From positions 1 through 14,512 of the forward strand of contig JABXIP010000181.1 in the NCBI GenBank assembly GCA_013373005.1: a DNA stretch of 14,512 nucleotides. Direction: 5' to 3'. Below the pieces are notes generated by a model, which did no database searches, was not told the origin of the DNA, and saw only the letters and a list, made by a program, of their open reading frames with translations. Position 1 is the first letter of the stretch, and every line of letters begins with the position of its first letter. This DNA is from Cytophagia bacterium. GTDB taxonomy: Bacteria > Bacteroidota > Bacteroidia > Cytophagales > Cyclobacteriaceae. Position numbers and translations under genes: made by a program. Positions 7,214 to 13,000 of the stretch are shown one piece after another.

Positions 7214-9036
7214 TCGAATTGGATAGTGAACTTTAAGCCTTGCTTATCAGATTGATAATCAAGTTTTGCTCTGAGTTGTTGGGTCATAAGGTTCACTATT
7301 TTCATTCCCATGCTTTTTGATTTGCTAATGTCAAAGTCTTCAGGAATACCCTTTCCGGAGTCTTGATAGATAATTCTGGTAGTTCCATGGTCTGTTTTAG
7401 CTTCAATGAGAATGCCTTGTTCTAGTGTATCTGTGCCAGCGTGTTTTATAGAATTTGTGATGAGCTCATTGAAAATTAATGCCAAAGGTATGGCCTTATC
7501 TATTGGCAGAAACAAGGTCATGCAGCGAATAGTATAGGGCATAATGGCATCACCTTTTTTCAACGAATTGTAGATCAATGGCACTAGCTCTTCCAGATAG
7601 TCCTGAAAATTGATGTTAGTAGAGGAATCGATGCTATAGAGCTTTTCATGAACAATGGCCATGGTCTGAATTCTATTTCTTAAGGCTTTATAGAGTTCTT
7701 CATTCTCCGGGCTGGGGTCAGAATTTTGCTGAAGATAAATGAGCCCTGATAATACCATTAGGTTGTTCTTTACCCTGTGATTGAGCTCTTTGTAGAGTAC
7801 TTCTTTTTCATGCAGTGAATTGGAAAGTTGTTGATTTGATTTTTCTATATCCTTTTGTTGCTTATTAAGTAGCTCGTTTTTACCTCTCACTCTAAAAAAA
7901 AGGATAATAACTGTCAAGGTAGAAACACCAAATAACGATGCTCCGAGAATCCAGTATAGAAGTACTTTTTCGTTGTTTTTCGCTCTAATTTCAGCCTGTT
8001 CCAAGGCTTCTTCTGCCAATTCTCTATCGTGAACAGCCTGCAGTTCTTCCACATCAATGGCATACTGATCATTCATCAACTCAATTTTCGAGTTATATGC
8101 CTTTCGAGACAAATCATAAGCCTCTTTATATAGTCCATAAGAACTGAGAATGAACATTTTTTGTATGTATAAGTCTTCCAGAGAACCGTGCCATTCATTC
8201 TTTTCGGCTAGTTCTATAACCGGGTTTAACTCCTCAAGTGCTAAGTCTAGATACCCCTTTCTGGTATAGTAGGTGGCAAGGTTGTGTCTAATCGTTGCCG
8301 CATCTCTCATTCGATTAGCCTCGGTCAATATTTCAAGAGACTTCTTGTATTGTGATATGACTTTCTCATCGTTATCGGATTCTGAGTGCTGATAGGTAAA
8401 ACCAAGCTCATTATAAATGAGTGCTTCAGTATATTTTGTACAATCTGAACCAGATAGTTCAAGTCCTTTTTGGCAGAAGAAGATGATATTGCTGGTGTTG
8501 GGTTGAAATTGAGTCTCGTAAGCTGCTCTTCTGCTGAACCAATAAGCAATATTACAGGGGTCTACATACTCGGTTTCTATTAATTTTTCTGCAGACTGAA
8601 GGTGTTTGAATGCAAGGTCTTTAAGCCCTCTGGCTCTGTAGAATTCTGATAAGAGTGTCTGGGTTTTGGCAATATTGTTAAAGTCCTTTTTGTCAGTGAA
8701 ATAGTTGAGCATCTCAAGTAGATCTTCCAAAGACTTATTATAGCGTTTTCGAACCTTGTTCATAAATGAGCGAGATTCCAGCATGACCATTCTTATAGAG
8801 TCATTAGATATAATGAGTTGAGAGCTATCTAGTTTTTGAAAATACTTATCAGCTTCTCTATAATCTCCATAGTTCGTTAAATCTATTGCTTTATTTAAAT
8901 CACTTAATATTTGATTGGCCTCTGTTTGGTCTATTCGAAGCTCCTGATTCAAAGACTCATTAGTTTCCTGCGAATAGGAAACATGAGGTTCTATAATCAG
9001 GAAGTAGCTCAGTAAGAGTATCGCGATGCTTCTCAA
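7210..9036 (-). CDS. TPR-containing sensor histidine kinase, HisKA_2 family
   Basis: The protein has 608 residues. A signal peptide (1-22) is followed by helical TPR-like repeats from about 40 to 320, a coiled stretch (325-355), one membrane segment (about 358-382) and a second coiled coil (385-415). The phospho-acceptor region ELNHRVKNNL (His420) is the HisKA_2 form. The ATPase domain shows NELITNSIKHA (523-533), DSGKGIPEDF (559-568) and SMGMKIV (575-581). TPR/HisKA_2 kinases of this build are common in Bacteroidota and usually pair with LytTR or other response regulators. The start codon is TTG: the coding frame upstream has no ATG or GTG before an in-frame stop, and TTG falls exactly at the start of the signal peptide. 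No ribosome binding site is visible. The gene is divergent from the LytTR regulator, and its last bases overlap the S41 protease stop. Confidence 0.9.
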   Translation of the reverse strand: MRSIAILLLSYFLIIEPHVSYSQETNESLNQELRIDQTEANQILSDLNKAIDLTNYGDYREADKYFQKLDSSQLIISNDSIRMVMLESRSFMNKVRKRYNKSLEDLLEMLNYFTDKKDFNNIAKTQTLLSEFYRARGLKDLAFKHLQSAEKLIETEYVDPCNIAYWFSRRAAYETQFQPNTSNIIFFCQKGLELSGSDCTKYTEALIYNELGFTYQHSESDNDEKVISQYKKSLEILTEANRMRDAATIRHNLATYYTRKGYLDLALEELNPVIELAEKNEWHGSLEDLYIQKMFILSSYGLYKEAYDLSRKAYNSKIELMNDQYAIDVEELQAVHDRELAEEALEQAEIRAKNNEKVLLYWILGASLFGVSTLTVIILFFRVRGKNELLNKQQKDIEKSNQQLSNSLHEKEVLYKELNHRVKNNLMVLSGLIYLQQNSDPSPENEELYKALRNRIQTMAIVHEKLYSIDSSTNINFQDYLEELVPLIYNSLKKGDAIMPYTIRCMTLFLPIDKAIPLALIFNELITNSIKHAGTDTLEQGILIEAKTDHGTTRIIYQDSGKGIPEDFDISKSKSMGMKIVNLMTQQLRAKLDYQSDKQGLKFTIQFD

Positions 9037-9038
9037 AT

Positions 9039-9072
9039 GGGATTTTTTAAAGGTTAATTTGGGGGTAATCCC
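9039..9072. repeat. Inverted repeat just upstream of the kinase TTG start
   Basis: GGGATT at 9039-9044 is the reverse complement of AATCCC at 9067-9072, with a 22-base loop. In the kinase mRNA this hairpin would end about 2 bases before the TTG start codon, so it could limit translation. The stem is only 6 bp, so this may be chance. The rest of the 128-base divergent region contains no convincing promoter on either strand. Confidence 0.25.
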
Positions 9073-9164
9073 GCTAGGTTCATTATTATTTGCCTGTCCT
9101 TAATCTGTCGGGCTGAAATGTAAAAAAAGAATTTATATTTAGGTCTATTCAACCAAGACACTGT

Positions 9165-9860
9165 ATGCAACAAGGAATGAGAATCATCATAGTTGAAGAT
9201 GAAACAATCATTGCCGAATATCTGAAAAATGTGATCGAAGGGAAAGGGCACCATGTAAAAGTGCTTTTAACCGGAGATATAGATTTTAGCCAATACCTTT
9301 CTGAGAATAACCCCGACTTAGTTTTTCTCGATATTCACCTCAATTCTAAACAAACGGGGGTAGATTTTGCCAAAGTGTGTCATGAACAAGGGATTGCCTT
9401 TGTATACCTGACTTCTTATTCAGATTCAAAAACCATTAACAGTGCATTCGAGCACGATCCTATAGCTTACATTCTTAAGCCGTTTACCGAAGAGGAAGTA
9501 TATAAAACATTGGAGATTGCTAAAATAAAGATTGCCCAGGTAAACCAAAATAGGTTCCTTTCTTTGAAAGATGGTTATGATACAATAAGGGTAAAGTATG
9601 TAGACATACGTTGGTTGAAGGCAGATAACATTTATACCGAAATATCCACAGACTCAAAGAAATACCTTCAACGAATGCCGCTTTCGGAGATGATGGATAT
9701 GCTACCTGAAAATCAGTTTTGCAGAGTTCATCGTTCTTTTATTGTAAATCTGGAAAGGGTAGATAGGGTTGGTTCTGACCACCTTGAAGTGGCTGGAGAG
9801 CAGATTCCATTGAGCCGATCTAAAAAGACGGAAATCCTTGAAAGGTTAAATCAGAGTTGA
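9165..9860 (+). CDS. LytTR family response regulator (receiver plus LytTR DNA-binding domain)
   Basis: The protein has 231 residues. The receiver domain (about 5-122) shows acidic E11/D12, phospho-acceptor Asp56 (LVFLDIHLN), Thr83 and Lys105 (LKPF). The LytTR DNA-binding domain (about 130-230) shows the typical strand IRWLKADNIYTEI, the segment FCRVHRSFIVNL and the ending IPLSRSKKTEILERL. LytTR proteins bind direct repeats upstream of target promoters. The start could be the ATG at 9165 or the one at 9177 (MRIIIVEDE), which begins right at the first strand of the receiver. Neither has a well-spaced ribosome binding site. The gene is divergent from the TPR/HisKA_2 kinase, the probable partner. 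The next gene downstream on the same strand is the giant secreted protein, a possible target by position only. Confidence 0.94.
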   Translation: MQQGMRIIIVEDETIIAEYLKNVIEGKGHHVKVLLTGDIDFSQYLSENNPDLVFLDIHLNSKQTGVDFAKVCHEQGIAFVYLTSYSDSKTINSAFEHDPIAYILKPFTEEEVYKTLEIAKIKIAQVNQNRFLSLKDGYDTIRVKYVDIRWLKADNIYTEISTDSKKYLQRMPLSEMMDMLPENQFCRVHRSFIVNLERVDRVGSDHLEVAGEQIPLSRSKKTEILERLNQS

Positions 9861-9867
9861 TTCTGTT

Positions 9868-9911
9868 GTTGCAACTCGCATACAAAGCTCTGTAATTCGC
9901 AACATATTTTT
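9868..9911 (+). terminator. Weak terminator-like hairpin after the LytTR regulator
   Basis: Starting 8 bases after the stop, GTTGCAA (9868-9874) can pair with TT-C-GCAAC (9896-9903, one bulged C). An inner stem TACA/TGTA (9881-9884 with 9891-9894) closes a 6-base loop. A run of five T at 9907-9911 follows. Position and U-run fit an intrinsic terminator, but the stem is interrupted and not GC-rich. Confidence 0.4.
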
Positions 9912-9944
9912 AGTAGCACACAATAATTGACCTACCTTCATTAA

Positions 9945-9989
9945 GGGAATCACCTAGTTCCGATTCTTTAGACTGTTTCCTAAAGCAGT
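9945..9989 (+). promoter_or_regulatory. Leader region with competing short hairpins before the giant gene
   Basis: This 45-base part of the 171-base gap can form mutually exclusive stems. GGAA/TTCC (9946-9949 with 9958-9961) competes with GAATC/GATTC (9947-9951 with 9962-9966), and CTTTAG/CTAAAG (9966-9971 with 9980-9985) competes with ACTG/CAGT (9972-9975 with 9986-9989). It lies 43 to 87 bases before the ATG at 10032 and does not match a riboswitch class I recognise. No clear promoter was seen in the gap. Confidence 0.25.
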
Positions 9990-10031
9990 TGGCTGTAGGA
10001 TAAGACGTACTCACAACCAAAACCATAGTAT

Positions 10032-13000
10032 ATGAAACCCTTTTTACCACAAGAGGGGCTTACTCGCGTGCGCCCTTCTTTGGTGAATCTATTCACCACC
10101 AACTTTTCAAGAAAACTTTTCTTTGGCGTCTTTCTTCTGACGCTTTTCTCAATTCAGGCTTTAGGGCAAAATCTTAATTATAATGCCAGAATAGTTTCCT
10201 TTTCAGCAGGTAATTCTTCTGCTACATGGGAAACTGGCGAAGAAGAGTATACCTGGCTTGGCTATTTAAGAGATAACTCTGGTACAAGTAATTCTGGTTG
10301 TGTAACTAGAAATATCGATGGTGCCACAACAGTTAATGGCTTTTATGCTCCTTTAAATCGTACGAACTCTACCTCTAATTCTCTCAACCTGCGTATAGAT
10401 GCCTGGGAAGATGATTTTGGTGATAGGTGCCAATGGGAATATGGCATATTTGGAAATGGTGATGATGGAAGGGTTCAAATGGATACCGATTTTCAGTTCG
10501 GTTCAGCCACTGAATTCACTCAGACTACAGATTGGAGCACGGGCAACAGCGTTTTTTCAGCGACTGCTAGAGTGTCTTATAGCTATGCTTCAATAAGTAT
10601 AGATGCTGCTATTGACAACATTGATGAAGCAATAACTACTGGAGGTAACAGACCATTCTGGGGTGCGGTTGGCTCTTGGGCTAACAACGATGGTGATGTA
10701 GCTACTTCAGGAACCATTACGGATAACCAAACTTCGAGCATGACTATGACTGTTAGTGGCAAGAGTAGTATTGCGTTTGATTGGAGAGTTTCTTCAGAAG
10801 CAAATTTTGATTACTTGAGGGTTTATATCAACGGAGTTGAACAAGATCGAATTTCAGGAAATGTAGGATGGACAAATAAGACCTATCAACTCACTGGCGG
10901 AAATGATGTCATTGAGTGGCGATATACAAAGGATGGCTCTGTTTCAAGTAACTTGGATAGAGGCTTTGTTGATGATGTCCAATTAACAGATGCTCCTGTT
11001 GGTGACCCGATCACAACTACCGCTTGGAGAATTAATAACGTGGCTACAGATATTGTTACAGGTGTTAATCAAGCGTATAATGGTGACCCAGCGGCTTATG
11101 CTTATATGGATATACCAGAAACTTCAGATGAAAACTGGGAAGCTGCACCACTTGATGGTAATGGTGCTATTCTTTTTGGTGGTAGTAATGCCTCTAATCT
11201 TGGTGCATACACGTGTCGAACAGCATTGGATTTTACTTATTTTGAAACATTTATTGATATCCCTGAAAATTTTGAAATCACAGACCTTACTGTAACATTC
11301 GGAGCTGCTGATGATGGGGCAAGAGCCTACATCTTTAATTCGGCTCACCCTGAAGGAGCATTCAGAGGTCAGATTGCCCTAGGAGATAATAGTGCGGTTA
11401 TTAATGATTACTCTGATTTAGCGGTTGCCGGAGAACTCAATAGGTTGGTCATCGTCCAATTTGATGATTGTGCGACTGGAAATAATCTTAGAGATGCACA
11501 AATCACGGTTAATGGAGAAGAAATTCCAGTCGACAATTCAGCACCTCCTGTTGTAATTGCTCAGGATATAACTGTGGCACTTGGTAATGATGGTACTTTT
11601 GTTTTGGAGCCATCTCAAGTAGATAATGGTAGTTTCTCAACTCTAGCTGGTCCGGTTACTCTTTCATTAGATCAGGCCTACTCGTTCTCATGTGGAGACT
11701 ATGGAACAACAGTAACTGTTACTTTGACTGCTACTGATACTAATGGTGAGCAGTCTAGCACTACTGCTAATGTAACTGTCAATGGAGGTTTGGATACAGA
11801 TGCGGATGGTATTCCAAATAGCTGCGATTTAGACGATGATAATGACGGTATACTAGATATCAATGAGTGTGATGATAATTCTCAATTCTTCTGGTCAGAT
11901 GCGCCAACCTTGGTGAACCCTACCGCTAGTGTAGACCCATGGACTAGTGGCTTGAACGCAAGTACAAGTGCTACAGGAACAATCAACGGAATAGGTTATA
12001 CTTATGAATCTAACACGCCATTCTCTTTGACCGATAACCTGTTTTCAGAGGCTACCTTTGATGCAGACCTTAACGTGCCTGATCAGAAATCTGTTCAGAA
12101 CATACGACAGTCTGAGAACAGGTTGGTATTCGATGAACCGATGACTAATCCAATTCTACTTTTCTCATCGGTTGGTGGTGCTAATTCCGTTAAAATTCAA
12201 TTCTATAATGATTTTGATGTTTTGTTTGACACTCATGTAGGAACAGGCTCTTACATCACCTTTGATGATGTAAACAATAGTCTTGAAGGTAAAGAGGCAT
12301 ATGTGGTTCTAAGGTTTAATGGAACCTATTCAGAGCTTGTTTTTGATTATCTAGATGACGAGTTCTATGTAAACTTCGCTTTTGGTGCAGACTTTGCACA
12401 GCCATGTTCTCAAGATGATGATGGAGACGGAATTATTAATAGTCTTGATCTGGACAGAGATAACGATGGTTGTTCAGATGCGGTAGAAGGAAGCCTAGGG
12501 TTACAACCTTCAGTGCTAAATGCCGATGGTTCAATTGCTGGTGGTGTAGATGCTAATGGTGTGCCGCTGGCTGCCAATGGTGGACAATCGATAGGCACCA
12601 GTTCGGATCCTTCTGCTACTTGTGTTTGTGATCTTGGTATAGATGAAACTGCTCCAACCATTACGTTGAATGGTGGTGATATTCAATTGAATCAGTTCGA
12701 TGCCTTCACCGATCCTGGAGCTCAGATCAGCGATAACTGTTCTGCAACGCTTCAAGTAACGGGCACTGTTGACACCAACACAGTGGGTACCTACACATTG
12801 ACCTACAAAGCGGTTGATCCACAAGGAAATGCTTCTGCTGAATTAACAAGAACTGTTACGGTAATTGATGCTGCGCCACCAACTGTAGTTACTCAGAATA
12901 TCACCGTTCAATTAGGTGCTGATGGTACAGCTACCATCACGCCAGAACAGATCGACAATGGTTCTTCTGATGCTTCAGGTATTCAGAGCCTTTCATTAAG

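Noticed and set aside
7153..7241. Inverted repeats CTTAAAG/CTTTAAG and AAGGC/GCCTT around the protease stop as a bidirectional terminator
   Set aside because: Loops of more than 40 bases and no compact GC-rich stem followed by a T-run on either strand.
10399..11348. Short open frames on both strands inside the giant gene
   Set aside because: They are out of frame with a continuous 1493-codon reading frame that encodes recognisable domains downstream.
12410..12824. Two overlapping - strand open frames of 83 and 97 codons
   Set aside because: They lie opposite the second TSP3-like block and the DUF5011-like domain; the low-complexity products result from the repetitive coding strand.
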